Source of the DNA: DASUPK01 sp963831605
GTDB taxonomy: Bacteria; Actinomycetota; Thermoleophilia; Solirubrobacterales; 70-9
Length of the DNA: 64,000 bases
Reading direction: 5' to 3'
Assembly (NCBI GenBank): GCA_963831605.1
Contig: CAWHQR010000002.1
Coordinates: forward strand, 62,001-126,000
Positions 16,922 through 24,195 of this stretch are shown one piece after another. The notes under the pieces were generated by a model. It was not told the origin of the DNA. It saw only the letters and a program-made list of their open reading frames with translations, and made no database searches. The position numbers were made by a program, and so were the translations under genes. Numbering within the stretch: the stretch's first letter is position 1; each line of letters begins with the position of its first letter.

Positions 16922-17437
16922 CTAGTTCGGCCCCGGTCCGCCGCCGCCCGACCCGCCGTCCAGGCCGTCCGTGCCGCCGCCACCACCGCCGCCGTGATCG
17001 TCGGAGGTGGTGGTCGTGACGGCCGGGCCCGATCCGCTCGTGCCGGAGCCGCTGGTGTTCGAGGTGCCGCTGGGCCCGCTGATGCCCGAGTCGCCGTGAT
17101 GGCGGTCCTGGCCGGAGCCGCCGCCGGATGAACCGGAAGAACCGGAGGAACCCGAGGAACCCTGATTCGACGCGCCCGAACCGGAATTCGAGCCGCCAGG
17201 GTCCTCGCCAGACGTGGTGGTGATCTGAGCAGCCGGCGAGCGACCGTGGTCGTCGCCGCGCTCGCGCTTCGCAGGGGCGGGCTTGGGCGCCGGGGAGCTC
17301 GACGCGAGCGACACGGGCTGCGCCGAGAGGCCGATCGAGTCGCCGGAGATCGCGTTGGCGGCCAGGGCGATCGCGCCCGCGGCCACGATGCCCGTGATGC
17401 CGAGCAGGATGGTGAGCAATCGCTCTCTGCTGGTCAT
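16922..17437 (-). CDS. Membrane-anchored Gly/Ser/Asp/His low-complexity protein
   Basis: This 171-residue protein has one N-terminal hydrophobic segment (LLTILLGITGIVAAGAIALA) and then an extracytoplasmic region of Gly, Ser, Asp, Thr and His. It includes several His-containing patches (ERGDDHGRS, GQDRHHGDSG, TSDDHGGGGG). No folded domain is evident. It lies 23 nt downstream of the sensor kinase gene and is probably cotranscribed with it. The composition would suit metal or proton sensing or a flexible envelope spacer, but that is inference. Confidence 0.6.
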   Translation of the reverse strand: MTSRERLLTILLGITGIVAAGAIALAANAISGDSIGLSAQPVSLASSSPAPKPAPAKRERGDDHGRSPAAQITTTSGEDPGGSNSGSGASNQGSSGSSGSSGSSGGGSGQDRHHGDSGISGPSGTSNTSGSGTSGSGPAVTTTTSDDHGGGGGGGTDGLDGGSGGGGPGPN

Positions 17438-17460
17438 TGGATCAGGCTAGATGGGGGTGG

Positions 17461-18828
17461 TTAGGAGTTGGCAAAGTCGGTGGTGGGCAGCATCACCTCG
17501 GCGCGGACCTTTCGCTGGTCGACGGCTTCGAGCCTGGCGCGGCCGCCACGGCGCTTCGCGAGTGCCTGGACGATCGGCAGCCCGAGGCCTGTCCCGGCAC
17601 CCCCGCCGCGCCCCCGGTAGAAGCGCTCGAAGGCGTGGCTCGCCACCTCGGCGTCCAACGGCCCCGAATCGCTGATCACCCCTACGGTCGCACTGCCGTT
17701 CTCGCCCGCGCACTCGATCGTCACCGGCGAGCCGCTCGGCGAGTACTTGATCGCGTTCTCGACCAGGTTGTCGAGGATGGCCGCGAGCTCGCGGGAGCCG
17801 GCTCGAACCACGAGGTCGCCGTCGGTCTCGAGCGCGATCTGATGGCGGCTCTCACTCGCCGGCCCGCGCCAGCGCTCGGCGGCGGCCCGCGCAGCCTGGG
17901 TGAGGTCCGTGCGGTCGTCCTCGGCCGGCTGCTCGCTCGAGGCGAGCTCCAGCAGGTCCTCGACGAGCTGGTTGAGGCGCTCGGTCTCGTGCTCAGCGGC
18001 CGCAAGCTCCCTGGCGACTGCGGGGTCGGAGGTCTTCACGCCCGCCGCCTCGAGGCGCAGCCGCAGGCCGGTGAGCGGTGTGCGCAGCTGATGCGAAGCG
18101 TCAGCGACGAACGCCCGTTGCGATTCGAGCACGGCCTCGAGCCGGTCGGCCATCTCGTTGAACTCACGCGCGACCTGCACCTGCTCGCGCGAGCCGCGCT
18201 CCGGTGCACGGGCGCTCGCGTCCCCGGCCGCCCGGCGACGCGCCGCCTCGCCGAGAGAGCGCAGCGGCCGGGCGATCGAGCCCGCCAGGATCCAGGCGAC
18301 GCCGAGCCCGAGGATCAATGCCAGGACCCCGATGCCGATCAGCGCGAGCACGTCCTGGCGAACCTGATCGCGCACGGCGTTCAGGCTCTGCTCGACCTCC
18401 AGCGCACCCACGGTCCGGCCGTTCCGGACGATCGGCACCGCGGTGGAGAGGATGTCCCGCCCCTCGTGATGGCGCCCCTGGGCGACCGCTCCGCCGAGCG
18501 CCTGCCGCGCCACCGGGTCATCGGTCGGCTGAGGCGGCCGCGTGATGCCCCCGGTCGAGCTCGCTATCTGGCGCCCGTTGCCGTCGATGATGAAGACCAA
18601 TCCGTTGAGGCTGACGGCGGCCTGGCGCGAGATTCGCTCCAGGCTGGCGCGGTCCTGAAGCTGGTCGGCGGCCGAGGCGGCGACGACCTGGGTCTGCGCC
18701 GCGGAGTCGGCCTCGACCTCCGCGTTCACGCGGTCGCTGACGTTCGCGGAGAGCGGCACCTCCAACGCAACGATCACGACGATCAGGGTGTAGGCGAAGG
18801 CCACGAGCAGGCGGGCGCGCAGGCTCAT
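17461..18828 (-). CDS. Sensor histidine kinase
   Basis: This 455-residue inner-membrane kinase has TM1 at about 6-24, an extracytoplasmic sensor region to about 160, TM2 at 161-183, and HAMP to about 230. The HisKA box is VADASHQLRTPLTGL with phospho-His246, followed by an HATPase domain with NLVENAIKYSP (N box) and GTGLGLPIVQALAKR (G box). The ATG at 18828 is 4 nt after the stop of the response-regulator gene, so the two form a pair. The sensor loop (ASLERISRQAAVSLNGLVFIIDGNGRQI) looks like a short PAS/CACHE-like fold; the ligand is unknown. Confidence 0.93.
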   Translation of the reverse strand: MSLRARLLVAFAYTLIVVIVALEVPLSANVSDRVNAEVEADSAAQTQVVAASAADQLQDRASLERISRQAAVSLNGLVFIIDGNGRQIASSTGGITRPPQPTDDPVARQALGGAVAQGRHHEGRDILSTAVPIVRNGRTVGALEVEQSLNAVRDQVRQDVLALIGIGVLALILGLGVAWILAGSIARPLRSLGEAARRRAAGDASARAPERGSREQVQVAREFNEMADRLEAVLESQRAFVADASHQLRTPLTGLRLRLEAAGVKTSDPAVARELAAAEHETERLNQLVEDLLELASSEQPAEDDRTDLTQAARAAAERWRGPASESRHQIALETDGDLVVRAGSRELAAILDNLVENAIKYSPSGSPVTIECAGENGSATVGVISDSGPLDAEVASHAFERFYRGRGGGAGTGLGLPIVQALAKRRGGRARLEAVDQRKVRAEVMLPTTDFANS

Positions 18829-18832
18829 GGGC

Positions 18833-19546
18833 TCAGACCTCGTCAGCACCCGAGAAGCGGAAGCCGACGCCGCGCACGGTGTGGATGTAGCGCGGCTCCT
18901 TGGGATCGTCGTCGAGCTTGCGGCGCAGGCCGCTGATGTGCACATCGAGCGTCTTCGTGGATCCGAACCAGTTCATGTCCCAGACCTCCTCGATCAGGGC
19001 CTCCCGAGTGATCACCGAACCCGCTCGCTCCATCAGCACGCGAAGCAGGTCGAACTCCTTGCGCGAGAGCTCGAGGGCGTCGTCGTCGAGCCGAGCCTCG
19101 TGTCTGGCGGTGTCCAGGCTGAGATCTCCGATTTCGATTCGCTCCGCGCCGCTCGCGCCTGGGCTGGGCGAGGACCGTCTCAGCACCGCGCGCACCCGCG
19201 CCATCACCTCGCGTGCCGAGAAGGGCTTGACGATGTAGTCGTCCGCCCCGAGTTCTAGGCCGGCGACGCGATCCGCTTCGGAGCCGCGCGCCGTGAGCAT
19301 GATGATCGGCACGTCGGTGTGACGGCGCAGCTCGCGGCATACATCCAGGCCGGAGCCGTCCGGAAGCCCGATATCGAGGAGCACCAGGTCGGGAGCCGAC
19401 GCCGTCGCCTGCTCCATCGCCTCGGCCGCGGAACCGGCCAGGACAGGCGAGAAGCCCTCACGCTCGAGGGCTTCGGCAAGGGGCTCCGTGATCGCCCTCT
19501 CGTCCTCGACGAGCAGGATGTTCGGTCGCTGGGCCAAGACGCTCAC
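18833..19546 (-). CDS. OmpR/PhoB-family response regulator
   Basis: This 237-residue regulator has a receiver domain with acidic pocket VEDE (13-16), phospho-acceptor Asp58 in LVLLDIGLPD, and Lys in DDYIVKPF. A C-terminal winged helix follows, with SRKEFDLLRVLMERAGSVI and VDVHISGLRRKL-like recognition elements (LDVHISGLRRKLDD). It is paired with the histidine kinase 4 nt downstream. The GTG start at 19546 follows a TAGCAT hexamer by 9 nt, so the regulator has its own probable leaderless promoter. Confidence 0.95.
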   Translation of the reverse strand: MSVLAQRPNILLVEDERAITEPLAEALEREGFSPVLAGSAAEAMEQATASAPDLVLLDIGLPDGSGLDVCRELRRHTDVPIIMLTARGSEADRVAGLELGADDYIVKPFSAREVMARVRAVLRRSSPSPGASGAERIEIGDLSLDTARHEARLDDDALELSRKEFDLLRVLMERAGSVITREALIEEVWDMNWFGSTKTLDVHISGLRRKLDDDPKEPRYIHTVRGVGFRFSGADEV

Positions 19547-19555
19547 TGCGCACTG

Positions 19556-19561
19556 ATGCTA
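19556..19561 (-). promoter_or_regulatory. -10-like TAGCAT of the response-regulator gene
   Basis: On the minus strand TAGCAT, 9 nt, then GTG 19546. It lies just downstream of a strong hairpin (19586-19617), so the two-component genes can be expressed separately from the secreted-protein gene. Confidence 0.45.
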
Positions 19562-19585
19562 GGGCCGGAGGCCAGAGGGCGAACC

Positions 19586-19617
19586 GGGCCACCGGAGCGA
19601 TGCGTCCCCGGTGGCCC
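19586..19617 (-). terminator. Hairpin between the secreted-protein gene and the response-regulator gene
   Basis: GGGCCACCGG (19586-19595) pairs perfectly with CCGGTGGCCC (19608-19617) around a 12-nt loop. There is no T tract on the minus strand, so it may be an attenuator or processing hairpin and not a classical terminator. Confidence 0.45.
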
Positions 19618-19640
19618 GATCTTCATCCCTCCTCAGCAGC

Positions 19641-20174
19641 TCAGCCGTGGCCGGATCCACCGGATCCGGAGTCGTCCGACCCCGAGTCGTCGGACCCGGA
19701 ACGACCGGAGCCCGAGTGCTCCGATTCGCCGGAGCCGGAGCCGGACCCAGAGGAGCCAGATCCGGAGTTGTCCTGCATCGCTCCGTTGTCGCCGTTGTCG
19801 CCGTTGTCGTCGGCGTTGCCCGGTCCCGAGTTGAGCGAGCCGGGGCCACTGTTGTCATGGCGTTCGGCGTCGCCGGGGTTGTCATCCCCGACGTCGTTCG
19901 GCTCGTTCTCGTTCTGGACCTCATGGGCGACCCCGTCATCGTGACCGCGATGGCGGTGCACATGCTCGGCCTCGTCATGGCGGTCCTCAGGTACCTGCGG
20001 GCCGGCGCAGCGCGGATCCTTGGCGTGCTCGGCCTCGTCACAGGGTCCCTTCACGTCGGTTGTGGCAGGTGCCGTCGCAGCGTGGTGACCCGCCGGCGCC
20101 GTCGCCGCATACGCGACCCCGCCGACGAGCATGGTGGCCGCCACGGCCAGCAGTGTCTTCATCAGTGTGCTCAT
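19641..20174 (-). CDS. Secreted Asp/His/Gly/Ser-rich low-complexity protein
   Basis: This 177-residue product has a Sec signal peptide (TLLAVAATMLVGGVAYAATA) and a mature part with HH, EH and HRHRGHDD patches. An acidic stretch (NDVGDDNPGDAERHDN) is followed by a long Ser/Gly/Asp tail (repeats of DDSGS and GSGSG). An AAGGAGG ribosome site lies 7 nt before the ATG. It is the first gene of a minus-strand row that continues with the response regulator, sensor kinase and a second low-complexity protein. A metal-binding or Ca2+-responsive exported protein is plausible, but the tail has no canonical RTX nonapeptide. Confidence 0.65.
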   Translation of the reverse strand: MSTLMKTLLAVAATMLVGGVAYAATAPAGHHAATAPATTDVKGPCDEAEHAKDPRCAGPQVPEDRHDEAEHVHRHRGHDDGVAHEVQNENEPNDVGDDNPGDAERHDNSGPGSLNSGPGNADDNGDNGDNGAMQDNSGSGSSGSGSGSGESEHSGSGRSGSDDSGSDDSGSGGSGHG

Positions 20175-20392
20175 CGATTCCCTCCTTGGGTTGACATGGT
20201 GGCCGCAGCTTGGACGGCGCCCTGAAGAAGATGCCCATGCGCGGGGAACCGGCAGGCAAGGAGACGGTTAAGCCTTGGTAGGAACGCACGGAAAAGATCC
20301 GGGGAGCGGCGGAGTACTCTGAATACGAGCATTCGCCCGACGGCTATTCCCTCTTCCCTCGCGCGAATCCATCCAGAGGGTCGGAAGGTGGA

Positions 20393-20764
20393 ATGGATAT
20401 GCCCGAGACGAGTGCTGAGCCCGCGGTCGATTGGACCTGCGCGCGCTGTCAGGTGACCGTCAGCTGGATGGCAGATGTGGAGCGGCCGGAGCTGCCCGCG
20501 ACCTGGAGCAGGGAGGACGACGAGCTCTACTGCCTGGCCTGCCGGCGGGATCGGGCCGGAGAGGCGGCGCTGGCCGCCATCGACGAATCCTCGACGTCGG
20601 CCCAGGAGCGAGGACAGATCGAGTCGCGCGCTCGGATCGAGTTCGAGATGAAGCGCCGTCCCGATCAGGAAGACAGCCGGATCGCCAAGGCGTGCCGCAC
20701 GTCGATCAAGGCGGTGCAGCAGGCACGGGTCCGCCTCGGGATGCAATCCCGGCGTCCTGCCTGA
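20393..20764 (+). CDS. Conserved-looking hypothetical protein with Cys4 site and HTH-like C-terminus
   Basis: This 123-residue protein has C16-x2-C19 (TCARC) and C47-x2-C50 (YCLACRR), a likely zinc site. A charged linker (SAQERGQIESRARIEFEMKRRPDQ) is followed by DSRIAKACRTSIKAVQQARVRLG, which has the spacing of a helix-turn-helix. That combination suggests a small DNA-binding regulator. Two ATG codons, at 20393 and 20399, are possible starts. It stands alone upstream of the helicase gene, separated from it by 178 nt. Confidence 0.55.
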   Translation: MDMPETSAEPAVDWTCARCQVTVSWMADVERPELPATWSREDDELYCLACRRDRAGEAALAAIDESSTSAQERGQIESRARIEFEMKRRPDQEDSRIAKACRTSIKAVQQARVRLGMQSRRPA

Positions 20765-20942
20765 GCCGGCCGTTCTGGGGGCGGATCACCGGTTCCGGAC
20801 GGGAGGCCTGCTACCGTGATCCACGTCGGGTCGACCACATGGGTCCCCGAGAGGTTCCGTTTCCTCCCTCATTGCGCTCCGAATGCGCCGTTAGTTGGGG
20901 TCACAGGATCTCCAACGCAACGCACATAAGGAGTAGCAACAC

Positions 20943-22235
20943 ATGTCATCCGAATCATTCGCCGATCTCGGCGTGAGTAGCCCAGTCCTGGGCGCACTCG
21001 CCAAGCGCGGCATCAACGAACCATTTGCGGTGCAGAGACTTTGCATCGCCGACGTCCTCGCAGGCGAGGACGTCCTCGTCCAGTCACCGACTGGATCGGG
21101 CAAGACGTTTGCCTTCGGCATTCCGATGATCGAGCGCATCCAGGCCGACGCGCGCCGCCCGGCGGCCCTCGTCCTGGCGCCCACCCGGGAGCTCGCCGAG
21201 CAGATCGTCGACGAGCTTCGTTCCATCGCCCATTCCCGGGCGCTGAAGATCGCCGCCGTCTACGGCGGGGTCGGACTTCACGCCCAGGCCAAGCAGGCCG
21301 CCAACGCCCACATCGTCGTCGCGACCCCAGGTCGCCTCGAGGACCAGCTGGAGCGAGGCGCCTTCGATCTGAAGCGGGTCTCGATCCTGGTCCTCGACGA
21401 GGCCGATCGCATGCTCGACATCGGCTTCAAGCCGGCGATCGACCGGATCGTGGCGAAGATCCCGCGCGAGCGCCAGACCCTGTTCTTCTCGGCGACGCTC
21501 GAGGGCGCGTCCGGCAAGCTGGCCGCCGCCTACACCCGCAACCCGAAGCGCCATGTACACGCGCCGAAGGTCGAGAAGCACGCGGAGGTGGAGCACCGCT
21601 TCGTCCATCTGTCCCATGAGGCCAAGGTGGACGCGCTCGTCAAGGAGCTCCGCGATGAAGAGCACGGCCGCACCCTGGTCTTCGTCCGCACCAAGCGCGG
21701 CGCCGACCGCCTGGTCCGCAAGCTCGACCGGGCGAAGGTCCGCGCCGTCGCCATGCACGGCAACAAGTCCCAGGGCCAGCGGCGACGTGCGCTCGCCGAC
21801 TTCGAGCTGGGAAAGATCGACACCCTGGTCGCCACCGACGTGGCCTCCCGCGGCATCGACGTCGAGGACATCACCCACGTGATCAACTTCGACGCCCCCG
21901 AGGACCGTGACACCTACGTGCACCGCACCGGCCGCACCGGCCGCGCGGGCGCCTCGGGCATCGCCGCCAGCTTCGTCCTGCCCGACCAGCATCACGAGAT
22001 GCGAAAGATTGCGACGGACCTCGGCCTTCATCGCGAATTCAGCGAAGGCCCCGGCTTCGAGCACGCCGCTCGCACACATTCCGCCAATGGCGGAGCGAGC
22101 GGCAAGAGCTTCAAGGGCAACGGGCGAGGCAAGCGCAAGGGCCAGCACTCCGGCAACGGCGGTCCGCGTACCTACAGCGCGCGTCCGCCGCGGAGCCGCC
22201 GGCGACGAAACGGGTCGCGGGCGAAGGCCGCCTAG
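20943..22235 (+). CDS. DEAD-box RNA helicase (RhlE-like)
   Basis: This 430-residue ATP-dependent RNA helicase contains SFADLGVSSPVLGALAKRGI and the Q motif, PTGSGKT (motif I), PTRELAEQI (Ia), DEADRMLD (II), SAT (III), and HRTGRTGRAG (VI). The tail is basic and Gly/Asn-rich (GNGRGKRKGQHSGNGG...RSRRRRNGSRAKAA), typical of RNA-tethering tails in RhlE/CshA proteins. AAGGAG lies 9 nt upstream of the ATG. The 178-nt gap upstream could hold a long leader (TACCGT at about 20814), as is common for cold-shock helicases. A strong terminator follows. Confidence 0.93.
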   Translation: MSSESFADLGVSSPVLGALAKRGINEPFAVQRLCIADVLAGEDVLVQSPTGSGKTFAFGIPMIERIQADARRPAALVLAPTRELAEQIVDELRSIAHSRALKIAAVYGGVGLHAQAKQAANAHIVVATPGRLEDQLERGAFDLKRVSILVLDEADRMLDIGFKPAIDRIVAKIPRERQTLFFSATLEGASGKLAAAYTRNPKRHVHAPKVEKHAEVEHRFVHLSHEAKVDALVKELRDEEHGRTLVFVRTKRGADRLVRKLDRAKVRAVAMHGNKSQGQRRRALADFELGKIDTLVATDVASRGIDVEDITHVINFDAPEDRDTYVHRTGRTGRAGASGIAASFVLPDQHHEMRKIATDLGLHREFSEGPGFEHAARTHSANGGASGKSFKGNGRGKRKGQHSGNGGPRTYSARPPRSRRRRNGSRAKAA

Positions 22236-22243
22236 CCGCAGGG

Positions 22244-22270
22244 AAACGGCCCTCTTCGGAGGGCCGTTTT
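22244..22270 (+). terminator. Intrinsic terminator of the helicase gene
   Basis: AAACGGCCCTC (22244-22254) pairs perfectly with GAGGGCCGTTT (22259-22269) around a TTCG tetraloop, ending in a T run (TTTTCTC). It is 9 nt after the helicase stop. Confidence 0.9.
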
Positions 22271-22295
22271 CTCATCTGTCAAGGCGGCAAGGTGG

Positions 22296-22301
22296 TAGCG
22301 T
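22296..22301 (+). promoter_or_regulatory. -10-like TAGCGT upstream of a five-codon leaderless ORF
   Basis: TAGCGT, 6 nt, then ATG 22308, which opens a five-codon frame (MSGLA, stop at 22323-22325). The secreted-protein gene begins 20 nt further on with its own AAGGAG site. Confidence 0.45.
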
Positions 22302-22307
22302 CGCCGC

Positions 22308-22325
22308 ATGTCCGGTTTGGCCTAG
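22308..22325 (+). other. Five-codon leader mini-ORF (MSGLA)
   Basis: ATG TCC GGT TTG GCC TAG begins 6 nt after a TAGCGT hexamer, at the place where most leaderless starts occur in this window. It sits 20 nt before the ATG of the secreted-protein gene at 22346. It may be a chance frame or a translated leader that modulates the downstream gene. Confidence 0.35.
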
Positions 22326-22345
22326 GGGGCCAAGGAGCAAAGCCG

Positions 22346-22906
22346 ATGGCAACTCAGAAGCATGTTGCGCAGATCGTCTCTCTCGCGCTCGCCCTGTCAG
22401 TGGGCGGGATCGGCATCGCCCAGGCCAGCCCTCAGCCGTCGGCTCATGCCGCCAAGAAGGGCAAGGGGAAGCGGAAGAACCACGTACTCAGCGTGGACTA
22501 CAAGACCAGCCCCGTGAGCGTCATCGACGAGCCGAGCGCGAACACGGTGGAGTTCTCCGATGAGGCCAAGCTCGTGGGCAGGCCCTTCGGGAACAGGAAG
22601 GCGCACCTGGACGAGGATTCCCTCGTGACGTACAACCAGCCTCGCCCCAGCGAGGACTTCAGCGGCACCGAGCACGCCACCTTCAAGGCTTCCTTCTTCA
22701 GCGGTGCCAACGGCACGTTCCGGGGTTTCTACGACTTCTCGCTCGACGCCAACGGCAACGCAACGGGACCGATCACCGGCGTGATCAACGGCGGCAGCGG
22801 CACGTTCAAGGGCGCCAGCGGCAGCTTCCAGGTGGTCGATCTGGTCGCCTTTCACCCCGAAAGCGTGCAGTACCGGGCGCATTGGCAGGGCTCGATCCGC
22901 TACTAG
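22346..22906 (+). CDS. Secreted protein, probable AOC/dirigent-like beta-barrel
   Basis: This 186-residue exported protein starts at the ATG 22346, 8 nt after AAGGAG. A signal peptide (IVSLALALSVGGIGIAQA) is followed by a short basic patch (AAKKGKGKRKNH). The beta-rich body contains FSGTEHATFKASFFSGANG, ITGVINGGSGTFKGASGSFQ and a C-terminal AHWQGSIRY. The GGSGTFKGASGSF element resembles the end of allene-oxide-cyclase/dirigent-like barrels (G-G-T-G-x-Y/F-x-G-A-x-G). Function is unknown and the fold call is tentative. Confidence 0.6.
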   Translation: MATQKHVAQIVSLALALSVGGIGIAQASPQPSAHAAKKGKGKRKNHVLSVDYKTSPVSVIDEPSANTVEFSDEAKLVGRPFGNRKAHLDEDSLVTYNQPRPSEDFSGTEHATFKASFFSGANGTFRGFYDFSLDANGNATGPITGVINGGSGTFKGASGSFQVVDLVAFHPESVQYRAHWQGSIRY

Positions 22907-22985
22907 GTCCTCGGAGGTGGAGGGGATAGGGGATAGCGCGCACCAAACTTCCGCTCGCCGTGTTGTCTTGGGTCTACCACTTAAG

Positions 22986-23058
22986 TCAATCCGACTGCCA
23001 CCCATTCACAGATAAACGGGAGGGACTCGCTCTGCCGGTGATCGAGGTCGCGGCGTGA
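22986..23058 (+). pseudogene. Deleted duplicate: gene remnant copy 1
   Basis: 22986-23000 repeats 15 nt of the start region of the 90-aa gene (23364-23378). It runs straight into 22999-23058, which encodes HPFTDKREGLALPVIEVAA and a TGA. The same C-terminal peptide, diverged mostly at third codon positions, recurs at 23496-23558. This looks like a duplicated segment that lost about 120 bp in the middle. Confidence 0.45.
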
Positions 23059-23106
23059 CCGCGCAGCTACTCCGACAGCCCGGCGGCTTCGAGGGCTCGC
23101 CGGGCG

Positions 23107-23379
23107 CTACTGCGCGTGCATGTTATGGATTGCGTACTCCGTGATTTCTGGCTGCGGAGCCTCGATATCGGCGATGAACGGGCCGAGCAACTCCTCGGCG
23201 AACTTGTCGAAGCTCGCACGGTCCTCCCAGACGTCAACCCATTGGATCCCGTCGTCGGTCGCCGCCACCCAGTGGGAGATCGCGCCTGGCGGCAGCCTTC
23301 CTCCGGGCATCATCTCCATGATCCGGTCGTACTGGGCGAGCGTGCCTCCGTTGAAGTCAAGGATCAATCCGACTGCCAT
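23107..23379 (-). CDS. Small hypothetical protein, dimeric alpha/beta-barrel-like
   Basis: This 90-residue protein (MAVGLILDFNGGTLAQYDRI...) has the length and pattern of small ABM/Dabb-type barrels: strand LILDFNG, a helix with YDRIMEMM, strand SHWVAAT, WVDVWED and a second helix FDKFAEELLGPF. Such proteins are often monooxygenases or degradative-pathway isomerases, but no active residue stands out. GAGGAGGAG lies 3-11 nt before the ATG and supports the start. The gene is flanked by duplicated remnants on both sides. Confidence 0.6.
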   Translation of the reverse strand: MAVGLILDFNGGTLAQYDRIMEMMPGGRLPPGAISHWVAATDDGIQWVDVWEDRASFDKFAEELLGPFIADIEAPQPEITEYAIHNMHAQ

Positions 23380-23495
23380 TGCTCCTCCTCTGAGTCGAGT
23401 GCAGGCTCAACGAGGAAGCTACCAGCGGGCAGATTCTCCTCCGACATCGTCCACGCAGTATCGCGCCATGCCTGCCACAGCAGCGCCACGACTTC

Positions 23496-23558
23496 CACCC
23501 TTCCACAGATAAACCGGAGGGGCTGTCGCTGCCCGTTATCCAGATCGCGGGAGCCTAG
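23496..23558 (+). pseudogene. Gene remnant copy 2 (C-terminal coding fragment)
   Basis: The frame CAC...TAG encodes HPSTDKPEGLSLPVIQIAGA, homologous to copy 1 at 22999-23058. It has no start or ribosome site of its own, and its stop overlaps the stop of the converging small membrane-protein gene. The parent gene was not identified. Confidence 0.45.
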
Positions 23559-23788
23559 GTGGGCTCGGCAAAGCGACTGACAGGGCTTCCGGCGCGATAC
23601 CGGCGAAGGGCGATTATCGCCCAGACCGCCTCTACCACTCCGAACGGCCAGGTGCCCGCCAGGAAGCCATACGCGCTCGACAACGCGCACCCGCAGGCGA
23701 AGGCGAGGACGAATGACCTGCCCCGTTGCTCGAGTGCGTACATCAGCATCATGAAAGTGACTGCGGCAGCGCCGAATGCAGTGAGCAT
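23555..23788 (-). CDS. Small membrane protein
   Basis: This 77-residue protein has three hydrophobic segments: MLTAFGAAAVTFMMLMYAL, SFVLAFACGCALSSAYGFLA, and FGVVEAVWAIIALRRY. It ends in a short basic/polar tail. The ATG at 23788 is chosen because the hydrophobic helix starts there; the frame continues upstream without a better site. It resembles small actinobacterial membrane proteins of unknown function. The stop overlaps the stop of remnant copy 2 on the other strand. Confidence 0.55.
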   Translation of the reverse strand: MLTAFGAAAVTFMMLMYALEQRGRSFVLAFACGCALSSAYGFLAGTWPFGVVEAVWAIIALRRYRAGSPVSRFAEPT

Positions 23789-24165
23789 GGCTTCAGTCTG
23801 GCAAGTCGTTCGCGCATACCCGGAAGCCATAGCCCCCAGGAGTACCGCCCCACGGCCTCAATGACGGGTCGGTGGACCTGACCTCGCCGATCCCGAACAC
23901 GGCGCAGATCGGTCCCCCTCGCAGGTGGAGGGGTAGGGAGCCGAAAGGCGGGTACAAGGAGAGTGGCGTTGTCGGCTGCGCGGGGCCTGGGCAGGGACCC
24001 GCTGCGCGGAACAGCGCCCTCCGCCCCGACTGGCATGGATCGCCGTCGTGGGCGGAAAAACAGGTGGTAGGGAGAGTTCGGCCAGCGGGCGCTGCAGCCG
24101 GATCACTGAAAGCGAAACGACCCTCCGAGGAGGGCCGTTTCTGGGGTACTACAGGGAGGAGAGAT
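23789..24165. other. Intergenic stretch without a convincing gene; several hairpins
   Basis: About 380 bp carry no frame with coding character on either strand. Visible structure includes CCCCTC pairing with GAGGGG (about 23915-23933), a GCC-GAAA-GGC tetraloop stem (about 23940-23949), a direct repeat of GCTGCGCGG (23975 and 24001) and a terminator-like hairpin at 24115-24140. A small structured RNA is possible. I compared it by eye with RNase P RNA, tmRNA and SRP RNA landmarks and found none. Confidence 0.3.
24115..24140. terminator. Terminator-like hairpin
   Basis: AAACG-A-CCCTCC pairs with GGAGGG-C-CGTTT around a GA loop with a single A/C mismatch, followed by a few T residues on the plus strand. 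It closely resembles the helicase terminator at 22244-22270. No gene upstream clearly needs it. Confidence 0.5.
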
Positions 24166-24189
24166 ATGTGTGTTGTCTGTGGGAGGTAG
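24166..24189 (+). other. Seven-codon ORF with strong ribosome site (MCVVCGR)
   Basis: AGGGAGGAG lies just before ATG TGT GTT GTC TGT GGG AGG TAG. The encoded peptide has a CxxC pair. It is too short to judge by composition; cysteine-rich leader peptides are known regulators in mycobacteria, but no plus-strand gene follows until 24670. Confidence 0.3.
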
Positions 24190-24195
24190 CCGGTG

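Noticed and set aside
17113..17170. Ser/Gly codon repeats in the low-complexity protein as a tandem-repeat locus
   Set aside because: The repeats are imperfect (GSSGSSGSS type) and fit protein composition; no exact DNA unit repeats more than a few times.
23836..24140. RNase P RNA, tmRNA, SRP RNA or a cobalamin riboswitch in the gene-free stretch
   Set aside because: None of the conserved landmark sequences of these RNAs is present; only generic stems remain.
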